Positions 34,831 through 47,330 of a stretch of DNA of 64,000 bases are shown piece after piece. Position numbers and translations under genes: made by a program. Location: NCBI GenBank assembly GCA_027924585.1, contig BSBM01000059.1, forward strand, positions 2,790,001 through 2,854,000, given 5' to 3'. A model generated the notes under the pieces. That model was given only the letters and a program-made list of their open reading frames with translations, was not told the origin of the DNA and made no database searches. Each line of letters starts with the position of its first letter. Positions within the stretch are counted from its first letter, which is position 1. Source of the stretch: Larix kaempferi. Taxonomy: Eukaryota > Streptophyta > Pinopsida > Pinales > Pinaceae.

Positions 34831-35127
34831 CATAATAATTAGAATTTGTATATCAAGAAGAGAATTCCCAATGGATACATTGCAACAGAAGTCAAGTAAA
34901 AGTAATTGGAAAATAAAGTCCATAATTTATTTTTCCTTTCATAATAACTAAAATTTGGATATCCAAAATTCCAGCTAGAGGCTTAGTGTTGGTGGTCATT
35001 AGTGATTTAATCAAAGAATGCACTGAGTGACATTCACTAAGTGTCATTGTGTTTTTTATTTTCATCATTAACTTTCCTTTATTCCTCATTGGTTATTGTG
35101 TCATTTTAGTGTCCATCTACAAGAAGC

Positions 35128-35309
35128 AGATGGATTTGATTTCATCTTCATGCACAAATATCCTTCATCCTCGTTCACAAATATCCTCCTTCCCAGGCAC
35201 CACTTCCATGGACCTTGAGATGGATTTGATTTCATCTTCATTCACAAATATCCTTCATCCTCGTTCACAAATATCCTCCTTCCCAGGCACCACTTCCATG
35301 GACCTTGAG
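35128..35309. repeat. Tandem duplication, 91-bp period
   Basis: AGATGGATTTGATTTCATC begins two copies, at 35128 and 35219. They are almost identical. Confidence 0.93.
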
Positions 35310-35387
35310 TGATAACACATGGCTTACCTTTCTACCCTTCCATGGACCGTTGTGATGCCCTCCTATCCTAGTGCCACTTCCCTTGTT

Positions 35388-35860
35388 TGATATGCACTAC
35401 CCGTTATCTCTCTAACATTACCAATTGATATATTAGAGACTGACAGTTCTTTTACAGATGGAGGGATGGGATTGCAAGATGTGAAAAGATTCATCACCCA
35501 ACAAAGGATGTAGGAACTTTTACAAGTTAGACAACAAAGTACAATCCACCATCATTCAATATAGAATCCATGAATCCACCATCATCTTGGCTATTAATGT
35601 TTAAAATAGAAGTGATTTGATTTACAATAAGGGCCAAAACATTTTTCTCTTTTATAGTTACCAACATTTGCATACCCCAATAAGGAATAAGAGAGATGGG
35701 TGTGGATAAATTTCATTGAGAGTGCAGTCAATGGTTGTCATATAATTTTAGTGTTCATTTGAAAAGACATAGATGAATTTGATTCCATCCTCATTCACAA
35801 ATATCCTCCTTCTCGGACACCACTTCCACAGACCTCGATTGATAACACATGGCTTGTCGT
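35388..35860. repeat. Second copy of the dispersed repeat
   Basis: Shares GGGATGGGATTGCAAG, ACAATCCACCATCAT, AGGGCCAAAACATTTT and TTCACAAATATCCTCC in order with the 34.2-35.3 kb copy. Confidence 0.65.
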
Positions 35861-38800
35861 GTGGAGAAGTAAAACATGCATGCCATGCATACTAATATAT
35901 ATTAACTATGGCAAGTAGTGGGTGTCATATGTAGGAAATGCTAAAATACAACTACCTTGAGGTGGTACACTATAGACAAAGCTTGGATCATTCTTTTGCA
36001 TGTGTGGTGTGCACATTTCTTTAAAAGTCTTTTGGGTTGGAGTTAAAAGGGTTGGTCACAAGAATCATGAACTCTATTTTTTTCGTGCACAGAGAGAGCC
36101 TGAACACCATGGTCGTGCACTATGAGGATGTACCATGCAACATGGAGGATGTCATCATAGTGAGGAGATGTGTTTATAAATCCTAGGCTATCTAGTCAAG
36201 TTTTATTCTACTAGGTATAGAGTGGAGCATGAGTTCAATATCACTAAGTTTTGGAAATGTACTTTTTTGTAGTTGATACTTTGAACTAGTTTCCTTTAGT
36301 TTTTGGGAGGACTATATAAATTTTACCTTTGATCTTTGATTTTAGTTTTACCTTGATGTCTATTAGATATGGGTATGAATATTGACATTGACAACATAAT
36401 TATAGAAGATAGAATAAGGAGAAGGTAAATGTATTATAGAGTGGTTAATTTGAATTGAAGAAATATAAGGATATTGAGTTTGGGGAAGCTTTAAAAACAA
36501 TGTGCAAATGTAATATTTCACTTAATCGTATGGTTTTATCAAGAACATGTGTTCCAAGTGGAATTGCATATGCTCAAACTATTGATTAAAATGCACAGTG
36601 AAATATAAAAATGAGAAACAACATGCATGAGATTACATCCAAGAATCTTGAGAAGGAACCTCTAGTAGCATTTGATGTGAATGACCAAATAAACATATAT
36701 GTTTTTATTAAAAAAAGGGGGTTAGATGATTCACCCCCCTATACCATCGAATATACATACTCATGGTTTCCAATTGAAAAGTAATTCTTAAATAGTTAGG
36801 TTGTTATTTATGTAGGTCCATAAATTAACTAAATATGTAATATCTTACAAAAACCTTTGAATAGACGCTTCACATGAATAATTACAAAGTATGGTTGTTT
36901 ATATTTATTTTCATCATGTACACAATAAAAAAAAAGCAGTGACAAGAATGAGTTGCATGCTCAAAGATAGTCCTATTTTGAATGGAAGGTCTAGTAATCT
37001 TGCATTAGTTACACACTACAATCGAAGCCCTATATGTAAATCACTCTTTGAAAAGTGATATATTTCAAGAGGAAAGTCCTTCATGGATAGGAGATCATAG
37101 TGGACAATATATTGACTTGTAAAAAAATGAATTTGATTTAAGAGGATATTGTAATCATTCAAAAAGAAAAACAACATATTGATAAAGAAAACATGAAATT
37201 CTCATGATGGTAGGTAACTTGTTGCTCTCGCATTTCCTCGTGTGGTATTCCACATTAGTTGTAGAGTCTAGGTTTTTGCAACATATAAACGCTAACATAC
37301 CATGATCATTATGACGATGGGGGTGTCCACATAGTTTGTGGCCTTTCCGCTAACATAATGGTTGACTAGTTGCAAGATGCATGCATCATTCCCTTCAATA
37401 TCAATGTGATTAAGTCATGTAAGTGAGCAATTATTCTTCTCAACCGGTCACACTATTATGAGTTATATAGCATGCACAACCCCTAGTAAATCCATTTTTA
37501 GTAGATTTTAACTTTTTTTAAAGTTGGCTTTAGCACATGCAGATGACAAGAATGGGGTGTTGGCAATATGGTAGTATAGATTGTCATTGATGGCAATCAG
37601 ATATGGCAGTGGCAAATAGCCATGACAGAGCAATAAATGAAGCAACAAGTAGAATGATGAGGACAGCTTATCATGTAGCAGGCCATGCAGGAAATGGTAA
37701 TCAGATGAGACAGATCAGCAATGAATCTCTCAATAGAGGCAGCTTCATGGATGGGTCAAGCGTAGGAAGTCTGTTTTAATTATGGAGGTTGATGGCATGT
37801 TTGGAGGAGATAGGGGAGGAGTGTCAGATATTATAACTAGCATTAAAATAAGCAAAATTCCAATCATCTGTATCTACAATGATTGCTACTTGTTAACCAT
37901 CGCCTTCCTCTGAATTTCAGGAAGCCAACAAAATAACAGATGGCTACAAGGTTGTCCCAAGTTGCAGAGTTGGAAGGTCTTAAAAATTGAAGAGGAAACA
38001 CTTTTGGAACTTGTAAGAGATGCAACAAATGGACATAAACCCACTATTGCCAAGCTTTTTGAACAAGTAGGGTTGCAAAAGATATTGTCATTACTCAAAG
38101 CAGTAGGGTCAATATGCACGCCAGGGTCTAAAATATGCACGCCAGAGAAGTTATGACAGATTTATAAATGAATGTGACTTTGTTGGCAATATGGAAAATA
38201 TCTTGGGAAGTGAATTGGACATGATTACAATTATAGAGGCTTTTGTTAGTATTCTAGAGTTTTTGTTTTCACGTTCTCAGACCGTCATTTTAAGTTAAAA
38301 TGCAAGGTGCATGTCGAGCAGTTTCGGTTCATGGAGGTATTCTTAAGAATTCATTTCTGCAGCATCTTCGTGTTGCCGAGCCATCTTGGAGATCTAATAT
38401 TATAGCTCGTTATGAGTCTGTTTCTCCTGCTCGTTTTGGAAGAACATGGTTTTGAGAGCACAACAATTGCAGACATTTTGAAAGGAAAGAGAAATGTGTG
38501 GGGAAATCAATTCAATCTGACAATGATTGATTGTAAATGAAGACAATGAGGTAGAAATTGGGTATTGGTTCGTTGGTAAATTGATAACATTGAAGTCTCA
38601 AGGTTTTGTTGTTACGAACCTATTAGAAAGGGATGGTCAATCCTTGTCTCTCTGTGCTCGAAAATATTCAGTGAGTACTAAGCCCTATCTTCAAACACTT
38701 GCAGAATAGAAAAATATCGGTTGATCAAGTTTGTAAGCATTCTTCAGAAAAGGATATTGCAGAAAATATATGATGCGTTCATGCATGAAGGATCTGAGCC

Positions 38801-39060
38801 AAAAGCAATGCAGAGACAAGCGGTATTACAGACAGAAGTCTTAGGAACCGTTTGATCAAATGATCAATGGTGGAGATTGATTCGACTTTTGGGAATTATC
38901 CCACATTGATTGTGTAAAAAGTCTTTTATGTGTTTATAATGGCAGGCTTCACTAATGCTCATTGATGCATAGTGAAAAGATTGTGGGAACTCTGGGTGTT
39001 TGGTTTTCCGTGAGAAGAACAACAACATCCTTGAGCTTGGGACGCCTATGTGGCCCCCTA
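35861..39060. other. No recognisable gene
   Basis: AT-rich. A GGGGGTTAGATGATTCACCCCC hairpin-like sequence at about 36717-36739 resembles the region before a copia primer site. The frame 37962-38156 (+) has a short helical, charged run (LELVRDATNGHKPTIAKLF) but no known family. Confidence 0.4.
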
Positions 39061-39068
39061 TCTTTTGC

Positions 39069-39151
39069 TACACGTGGCATCTCTGTTCGACGTGGATGGT
39101 GATATGACACTACACGTGGCATCTCTGTTCGACGTGGATGGTGATATGACA
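39069..39151. repeat. 42-bp tandem duplication carrying G-box motifs
   Basis: CACGTGGCATCTCTG occurs twice, 42 bp apart. Each copy contains CACGTGGC, the core of ABA-response G-boxes. No gene follows nearby. Confidence 0.85.
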
Positions 39152-40639
39152 GTGTTGAGATGTTGCAGACGTGGTAGTGATGTGTTGTAGATGTGGCGCT
39201 GAGGTGGACAGTGACATGTCAGTAAGATGGACAGCGTGACAATTTCATAAGTGAGATAAGGACCAGGGCTAGGACCCGAGGTTAAGGTCATGTGTAATAT
39301 GATCAAGTGCTAAAGAGTTTGGCCAAATGGAAGAAGTACAGTTCGGTTGGCACGATAGCATTCATATGACGAAGATTGTATTGGAGGATAGCACAAGAAT
39401 GACCGATGGCTTAAGGCATACTACCAATTATGGAAGATTGCCAAAATATCTGGATTGTTGAAATTGGCGGGATGATAAAATGAAGAATCACTGAAGTTAA
39501 TAAAACCTGTATGAAGACATAGTTAGAATCATTCACACATTAAAGGATAAAACTAAATTAAAAATGCATTATATTTGTTTGCAAACATTTTTTTTTGAAG
39601 AGGTGTGTGATGGTTTTGAAGAGGTGTGTGTGATGGTTTTGAAGAATTGTGTTATTTCCAAAGAGTACACATGATTATTGAAAAATTATATATTGAGAAA
39701 ACAAGGTCATTTTGAAAGTGTGCCTCTCAGTCCTTCATCTCAGTACTCGAAGAAGAAGTTAGGCCAAAGGAAGAGATGCAATCCTAGAAGCTTGTGAAGA
39801 ATTATTATCTGAAGGGTGGCAGGGTGGTGCAAGGGCGGGTTGCTGCCTGCAAAAGGGAGTCGGTGCTTCCTTGTCAGTCGTAGCTGACTAAACAGGGGGT
39901 CGTAGCCTCCTATCAGTTGGTGCTGGTGAAGAAGGGTGTGGGTGCATCCCGATCAGTCGGTGCTGATCTAAAATATCTTCTTCTATTGTATAATTTTAAA
40001 AACAAAGTTTTGCAAATAATAGAAAAGTATTGGTGGTTTACCTTATTGGGTTCCACGATAAATTATTGTGTTCAATTTTGTTCTTATGTTTTCTAAAAGT
40101 AAAAATTGTGTATAAATATGTGTCATTGATTCACCCCCCCCTCTCAGTGACAGAACCTGAGCCTACATGGGGGGGGATCTAGAGATAGGAAGAAGAGAAC
40201 ATTGCTAGGAGGTACCATCCTCTATCAACGAAACACATTACAAAGGTGTCAAGAAAAAGGCATGAGAGAGATTTGTTGTGTTCAACTCTCTTGACAATGT
40301 AAAAGAGGTTTCCATGTAAGCCCTTTCATTTCTATAATGCTAAACGTAGTTGTATGCGACATCCAAAACCATTTTGATAGATTCCATATCATGACTATCC
40401 ACAACGCTTATGATCCAAGATCCTTGATAATGTGAGATAAGGGGCACATGTTTTTGCTCAAGGATGTTTATCAGGTCATGGATGATAAGATCCACATTGA
40501 AAGAGGCTTCAGTAATGCATAGTTGATTAGAAACACCCATCGTTAAATTTAGTAGGAAAGAGATGGAAATGATGTTATTTTGGATTGTTGCACTAGCCTT
40601 TCCATCCAACCGAATGCCAATCCCTATGTTTAATAAAAA
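39152..40639. other. No gene; short repeats and a possible copia LTR end
   Basis: At 39593-39650 a 26-bp unit (GATGGTTTTGAAGAGGTGTG) is repeated. At 39830-39970 a degenerate motif (TCAGTCG/TCAGTTG followed by GTGCTGA or TAGCTGA) occurs three times. At 40128-40165 TTCACCCCCCCCTCTCAG then GAACCTGAGCCTA resembles the end of a copia LTR and a damaged primer site. The LTR start was not found. Confidence 0.4.
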
Positions 40640-40990
40640 TTCTTAGTTGATTTTTCAAACAATGCTAGTGGTGATTCTAATGGAGGGGCAGGATTGGACA
40701 ATGTGAAAATATCCATCTTCCAAAGGAGGAGTATGAAGTGAGCTTTTACATTTAGATACCAAAAACACAATTCACATCATCTTACTATATTTAGCATAAG
40801 AACATAATCTATGTCATCCTAGTTTACTCATAGGGATGTAGAATCAATCAGAATTCAAATAAGGGCCAAAAAAAATCTTCCTTATATAATAGCTAATAAA
40901 ATGACGGTGTGCATTTGTTAAATCTATTTGAATAAATATAGGAGGAGATGATAGGACATTTTTAAATTTATAGAAACTATTTTATGATGC
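40640..40990. repeat. Third, most diverged copy of the dispersed repeat
   Basis: Carries GGGGCAGGATTGGACAATGTG, ACACAATTCACATCATC and AAGGGCCAAAAA in the same order as the copies at 34.2 and 35.4 kb. Confidence 0.5.
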
Positions 40991-42307
40991 AATAGCATCG
41001 AAGGTCCTCTAGCGATATTTAGTTTGAGAACACCAAGGATGGCATGAACATGCAAACCAAGAATGGTTTGGAGTCCAAGACAAATGATAAATGTGAGGGG
41101 ATCAATGATAGATAGCTCCAAGAATGGTAAATTCACAAAGGGTAAGAGAATAGTTTCAAAGAGAGAAGGCTTGAAGTATATTGAGTATTAAGAATACAAG
41201 GAGACTTTGACATATTAATAGGTTGTCAAAATGGAGGATGCATGCATCAAAGATAACACTCCTTTGGATGTGACCACATAAGCACAAAGATATTAGAATC
41301 ATATAAGACAAAATACAGGTTGTGAAAGGCATCAAGGAGTGGTGGAATAAAGAGAACATGGTAGAAGAGATTGCATGTTGAATGTCATCAAAATAGAGGC
41401 ATCATTGAGATGATGAGAAGAGGCACATGACATATAATAGGGCGGTGATGGTTAAATCACTGAAGTGGATTGGAATATAAGAAAATATGGCAATAGAAAA
41501 GCGTTATGAAGATAAGTGCTATTGTAGGACATGGGTAGTTCCCAAAAGAAAACAATGCACTGTAAGAAGAGGACACCTAGTAAAAAAGGATTGGAGTTAA
41601 GGATTTTTAGAGAGTTCACGGAGTATGCAAAAGGAAACTTCTTGAAATAAGATAGATAATAACACATGCACGAAATGGAAGTGAATTGTTAATCCCAATG
41701 GAAGAGCTTGGTCTTGATAACACTAAGTATGCATGCAAATTTTTTATTAGAAAATGTTACTGAAAGATGAAGAGAGGGATAGCATTGAAACAATAAACAC
41801 ATGGATTAGGAATGACCATCACGATAGTGACCAATATGAAGAGTCGTGGGGAGAAGTTGGATCATTTTAAGTAGCAAAAGAACAAGAGGAAAGAATTAGG
41901 GAAGTAAATAGCCATGAGAAATTGTTACAGATAAGTAAAGTTGAATAATAAAAGGCACAAAGAGATGGAGGTCAACGAGCTTGAAATTAGAGAATGATCA
42001 TAGAGCCTTTGTAAGCTACCATAAAATTTTCCCTAGCATCAATGATTTGTGGTAGTGGTATATGGAACCCACAATTGGATTAGAATATTAGAATATAGTA
42101 TACTAAATAAAATTTAAGTGGTTGATTTTAAGGGATGAGTACCTAATGTATGTAATTTGTAATTGTATCCATGTATTAATGAAACTGGGGAATTTGATCT
42201 CCATATTCTTGTGAATTTTCATGTGTTTGTACGTCCACTTATGAATTCCTTGAGAATTAAATGAAAGTGAAGAGATGTTTTATTACGTGTATGGGTAATT
42301 TAGTTAT
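40991..42307. other. No recognisable gene
   Basis: Short minus-strand frames only, no motifs. Confidence 0.4.
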
Positions 42308-42783
42308 TGTAGTGTACCCGACCCCAAAACCAAGGTCACAAGCACATGTAAACCCAAGGGAAGGCTGAATAAAGGTATTGTACAACATAATAGGGTCAAC
42401 CAAAGGCTAGGCCATCAAGCCATAAATACAAATAAAACAAACATTCATCCTTTCAAACAATGTGTCCATAATTTGGGGCTTCTTTAAACGGTAACACCCC
42501 TTCTTCCTTTCTTTATGTTCAAGCTTACCCAAGCATCTACCACTTTCCTTATCTTGCGTGAATGAGGTACCATGAATTTGTGGGTCTTTCGCACACTAGT
42601 TCATTGGCCTAGTGGGACTTGCACACACTAGTTCATTGGCTTAGTGGTATTTGTGCACTAGAGTACCATGACTAGGTGGGATTAAGGACTTGCACACATA
42701 TTTTTATATACTTCTTCAAACTGGCACTTAGACACCAAGTCCAATAGCCTCTTTGACATCAATGACAATGCCAAGTTTTAACA
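42308..42783 (-). repeat. Candidate 3' LTR of the minus-strand copia remnant
   Basis: On the minus strand CCAAAGGGGATAT (42784-42796) is followed by TGTTAAAACTTGGCATTGTC, a polypurine tract and LTR start. A plausible CA end is at 42308 (plus strand TGTAGTGTACCC). Internal repeats of ACTAGTTCATTGGC lie at 42596-42690. The start is well supported; the far end is a guess. Confidence 0.45.
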
Positions 42784-43354
42784 ATATCCCCTTTGGAATT
42801 GATGTCAACACTAACCAAACACTGATCTCCCATTGAGTGTGCGCTATTCTTTTCGGCACAACATGCCAATTGATCCTTTGAGTATTCCTGTGCAAACTAT
42901 TGATTCAACATTTCTCTACAAGATCGTTTACCTAGTATCTATCCCCCTTTGACATGAATGGAAAAGTGATGCTCCCCCTGTCTTTATGCTTCATTCCCTT
43001 TCTTCCTTGTTGCTTCTTTTATGTTGTGCCATGCATGAAACTAGGGTGGAGTGAGAAAAACTCCTAGTTTATGTCTAAGGTATTCAAAAGTATCTCTTGG
43101 GAGAGTCTTTGTGAATATATTTGCAATATGTTACTTGGTGTCCACATAATCTATTTTGACGATGTTTTCAGTAACTTTAACTCTCCGAAAATGACATTTG
43201 ATTGGAATATGCTTCATTTTTTAGTGCATCACAGGATTCTTGGAGATGTTGATTGTGCTTGTGTTGTTGCACATGATCAATATAGGTTGATCAAATTCCA
43301 CTTGAACATCCTTTAGTGTTTGTTTCATCCATAGAACTTGCACACAACAGGATG

Positions 43355-43359
43355 CTACT
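43355..43359. repeat. Target duplication of solo LTR, left
   Basis: CTACT; the partner after the LTR is CTAGT (44314-44318), one mismatch. Confidence 0.6.
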
Positions 43360-44313
43360 TGATCCAGGAGTATCTCCGTAGTCGAAGAATGCAGAATGTT
43401 TTCATTATCACCAAAGGTATTCAATCGACGAAGAGCTAGCAGAGAGGTTCCTAATGCAATTCGAACGGGATCGAATGAACTTCGTTTGTGAAAGAAATTG
43501 TACGTTGAAATTACGGACAAAAAGGAGGCTATTTTCCAACAAAAGTTCACAAGACATTGAACAAAGTGTATTTCACATTAAAATTGAAAGTTCAATGAAA
43601 ACTATGTAAAAGGGAAAATATGAAAGTGCTCATGCAAATTCTCTTTTAATTTTATAAAGGAAATTTAAATAGATGTGAGAATACACCTCACCAATTGGTT
43701 TCCTAGTTTTAAGGGAGTGTTGAGATCTTCATGGAGAAAGATGAGACCATTTCTCCACCTATCCTTTAAGGTGACTATTGATCCTAATTTAGGGGATCAT
43801 GGGAGAGATATTCTCCTTAACATGTGTGATTAGTAATCATCCATGGAAAAACTATAAATACCTCTCATTTGGACAAGAAAAGTAAGCTTTGTTGGAGAAA
43901 GCTTTCTAGTAAGCTTTGTATGAGAAATTTCATCCCAAAATGGGAGAAGCAGTTCAGTTCATGTGAGAGCCTTAGTTATTCTTGGTGAGGAAAGGAAAGG
44001 CATCCCAAGATGGGAATGAGCCACTTGAAGTGACTATCATGCAATTGTACTTATGAAAGCAATATATCTTTGAAGGAGATAATCAAGCGACTCAAAGTTT
44101 CAATGAGTCCGGAGACGTAGTTAGGAGGCCTGACGAACTCCGTTAACAATTATGGTTTGCATATCTTTTTCATGTGCTTGTTTTGTTAATATCCAATTTG
44201 TTAAAGATCAAAATTGATTATTATGCCAATTTCTTTATGAATAATGAGGAATTGAGAAGTTCGATTAAGTATTCGTTAATGGAAGAAAAGTGAGTTTACC
44301 CATTTTCGGATCA
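43360..44313 (+). mobile_element. Solo LTR (954 bp) inside copia RNase H
   Basis: Starts TGATCC and ends GGATCA, giving TG...CA ends in a 6-bp inverted repeat. It is flanked by near-identical 5-bp duplications and carries ACTATAAATACC at 43851-43862 as a plus-strand TATA box. Removing the LTR and one flank brings the copia RNase H reading frame back into register, which fixes both boundaries. No internal coding sequence remains, so the parent element was lost by LTR-LTR recombination. Confidence 0.8.
43852..43860 (+). promoter_or_regulatory. TATA box of the solo LTR
   Basis: CTATAAATA on the plus strand, roughly in mid-LTR. Confidence 0.5.
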
Positions 44314-45003
44314 CTAGTACAATGTATTCTGCTTCTGCTGCAGATAGTGATATAATGGATTGTTTCTTGCTCAACCAGGACACTAAGCAGGGTCTGAAGA
44401 AGAATTTTGCTCCACTTATACTTCTTCTGACATCGATACTTCTTTCCTAGTCTGCATCTGTATATTCCACTAAGGTCAATTCATTACTTCGTGGATACCA
44501 TAAACCAAAATCTAAAGTCCCTTTCAGATATCTGAAGATTCGTTTCACAGCTTGAACATGTGTTTCCTTAGGTGTTGCTTGAAATCTTGCAACCATACCT
44601 ATAGCTTGCATTATGTTTGTTCTTGGAGTTGTTACATACAACAAACTACCAATCATTGATCAGGAAATTTTTTGATCTACTTGCTTTGCTTGATCTTCCT
44701 TACTTAATTTGCAACCAATAATAATGGGGGTACATATGGGCTTGCAATATTCCATATTAAATATTTTCAACATTTATTTTACATACTTGGTTTGAGATAT
44801 AAATATACCATCATCAAGTTGATATATTTGGAGTCCTAAGAAGAAGGACAGTTCTCCGAGTATTGAGATTTCAAATTCATTCTGCATGTTCTTAGCAAAT
44901 TCTTGGCTTAGTCTGTTATCATTACTTCCAAATATTATCTCCTCTACATATACCTCAACAACAATCATATTTTCATCGTGTCTACATAGTTGAACAAGGA
45001 CTT

Positions 45004-45296
45004 ATGCAGCACTACTAACTCTAAGACATGTGTCTCAAATAACTCGAACATGGTTGCCGACCAATACACTACAGATCCACGAAATACTGAATAAAAGTAT
45101 GGCCACTACTAGGAATACAAACATGGATCCATACATCCATGGAAAGACCAGATCGTAGCCGCGAGAGAATACACGGTGGATCTACGAGACGAATTGAACA
45201 TAGCCACAGACCAATAAAATGTGGATCTATGTGACAGAATAATGGTTCCATCATGATGTCTATGTGGAACCTACTCCAAAAATATCTCCATCGTAG
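45004..45296. other. Unassigned segment
   Basis: Contains loosely repeated words (GATCCACGA, GGATCTACGAGA, GGATCTATGTGA, ACCAATA). It may be the end of the older Tat element's 3' region or an independent repeat. No gene. Confidence 0.35.
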
Positions 45297-45836
45297 TGTC
45301 ATGTCCCAAAAAAATGCATTAGGTCACAATGGCCTAAGCCCCTTGACCATAGTCATGATAGTTTGTCAAATTGATGCTAAGGGTCAAATAATTGCCAATC
45401 ATGATGTCCAAGTTGGTAATAATGCAAAAATAGATCCAAATGGATAGGTGGGTCACATCAAGAGAAAATTCCCAAGTATTGGCTTGTAATATTTCCCATC
45501 CAAATGAACTATCATGGAGGAAAATTACTAGTTCCCTAGGTTGGGGGTGGAAGCATTTAAAGTTGGAGTAAAGGAGCTACAAGACCCAAAATGGCCTTAG
45601 ACTTACAAATTCACATTAAATGGGTCAATTAAATAATAATACAAAGAAAATAAGGTGGCATTGGATCATGAGGGCACATAAGAGGTTGTGGGACCCACAT
45701 GTGGCAATATTCCTCACTACACTTGGCATGATTCTCTCACCAATTCGAGTTCAAGATGAAGGGTAACATACTTGGGGGATTTTAAGAGGTTTTATTCATG
45801 GCATGAGTCATGTAAGGTCAAATTGGGGACATTACA
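45297..45836. repeat. LTR-like element, probable solo LTR (540 bp)
   Basis: The ends TGTCATGTCCC and GGGGACATTACA are near-perfect inverted repeats with TG...CA termini. The 5-bp flanks are CGTAG (45292-45296) and CGCAG (45837-45841), one mismatch. The related young Tat element has the matching CGCAGCCCGG sequence uninterrupted near 12433, which supports an insertion here. The alternative is the older Tat element's own 3' LTR. Confidence 0.55.
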
Positions 45837-46814
45837 CGCAGCCTGGGTAAGATACATAACAAAAATACCCCAGGGTCTTCACCCCGAACCCGGAAGGATA
45901 CGAATCTAACCATGTGATTACAATGTGTTGAAGTCGAACATGGTAGAAACCACTTGATTACTGGTCAATTACAGAAATCATTAACAAGTGCAAGGGAAAT
46001 CATCATTTATGTCAATGATCCCCAATGTATCATAACACATACCACTGAATGTGAATTAATGAGTTGAGGTCAAACATTCAGTGGAATCTTTCAATCAGAA
46101 TTCAATGATGTAAACTTACTATTGAAATCGAGGTAACCTGCCATTAAGGCATGCAGGCCCAAGGTACTTGACTGGTTTCTAGGTTCAATCCTTGGATGAT
46201 GTGTTGAACTCGACAAGGATAAATCCGTCGAAGGAGTGCCATAATGTTTCCCCCATCATCAACATGAAACATGATCAAAGATATTTTGGAGCAGATCGGA
46301 CTGTAGAGTGAAATTTGAGACTGACTCAGAGGTGACCGACACGAAGGAAGGTATACTGACTACAGAGGTTGACTCAAAAAATAGACTTTCCTTGAACATG
46401 GAATGGAATGACTTGGAAGCATTGACATGACGAGATAGACACCAGAACCTAATACAACTAATGATCGATGCATTCTTCGGATGACCCTAAGGAGTATAGT
46501 GACTCAAAGAAATGGTAAGACTCAAAGATAAGAAGATTACCCAAGCTATTTGAATGAAAAGAAAACAAGTGCCATGTTCAAAGATGACTATAAGTTTCCA
46601 CTAACACAAGTAAATACACATTCTTTCCTAATCCCCCATCATGATTAAGGAGTACCTCTTTGTTTATTAATGAGCTTGAGGAGAATAACAGATGCTCGAT
46701 ATAACTCGTCCTTAGGACAAGTCCAATCTCGCATGTTTTATGAACCTGAGATAGGAGGGGTTTGTCCCTATAAGGGCCCTTCGATGTTGAATTTTAACGA
46801 GTCCATGGAAGGAA

Positions 46815-47330
46815 AAATCGGAGTCATTTCATGTTTAGAGAGTCTGAAAAGACTAAAGAAGACTCCAGAATGTACTTTTTCGTAGATTTAGTCTCAGAGG
46901 TCCGAAAAAGAATAAAATGATACCTGAGAGAACCTTCTATTCAAAAACGACTAGAGTATACCTTTTTCGTAAATAGTTTGCATGGTCCGAAAAGGGGGTA
47001 AACTATCACCGTGGAGACGACCTTTCACATCCTTTTAAAAGCGTGAAAGAGATAAGTTCGGTGGGCAGTCTTTTCATATTTTGGGAGTCTGAAAAGGGCT
47101 TAAAGAAAACTCTGAGAGGGTTCCCTTTTCGTGATGGTTTTACGAGCCCGAAAAAGAGATAAAAGAAAAAATCGGTGATTTATTCTCATGTATTTACGAT
47201 CACGAGAAAGAACAAAGACTAAGCTCGACACAGTTTTTCTAGGCTTTTAACGGGCACAATCATGGTGTTAAAAGCACTCAGAAGTTTTTTCAGAGTTAAT
47301 GAGGAGCATGAAAAAGTCAAAAATGAACTC
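46815..47330 (-). other. Stem-loop array in the 3' non-coding region of the older Tat element
   Basis: Inverted repeats in series: TTTCA near 46827 with TGAAAAG; CTTTTTCG 46875-46882 with CGAAAAAG 46903-46910; CTTTTTCG 46962-46969 with CGAAAAG 46988-46994; CTTTCAC near 47022 with GTGAAAG; CTTTTCAT near 47081 with CTGAAAAG; CTTTTCG near 47125 with CGAAAAAG 47149-47156; TTTTTTCA near 47285 with TGAAAAAG. Stems change together while staying paired. Confidence 0.75.

Larger units (their letters stand above)
43060..45003 (-). pseudogene. Ty1/copia pol remnant (RT end and RNase H), split by a solo LTR
   Basis: The minus strand shows RT (YVEEIIFGSNDNRLSQEFAK ... FFLGLQIYQLDDGIF; 44968-44774), where the usual YVDD catalytic motif reads YVEE. 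Next come MIGSLLYVTTPRTNI and the RNase H start (44656-44447), then SLSAAEAEYI at about 44349-44320. The frame resumes at 43359 with ASCCVQVLWMKQTLKD, CNNTSTINISKNP and, near 43150-43080, YVDTK followed by IFTKTLPRDTF. A frameshift lies between 44447 and 44350. Everything 5' of the RT core is missing beyond 45003. Confidence 0.88.
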
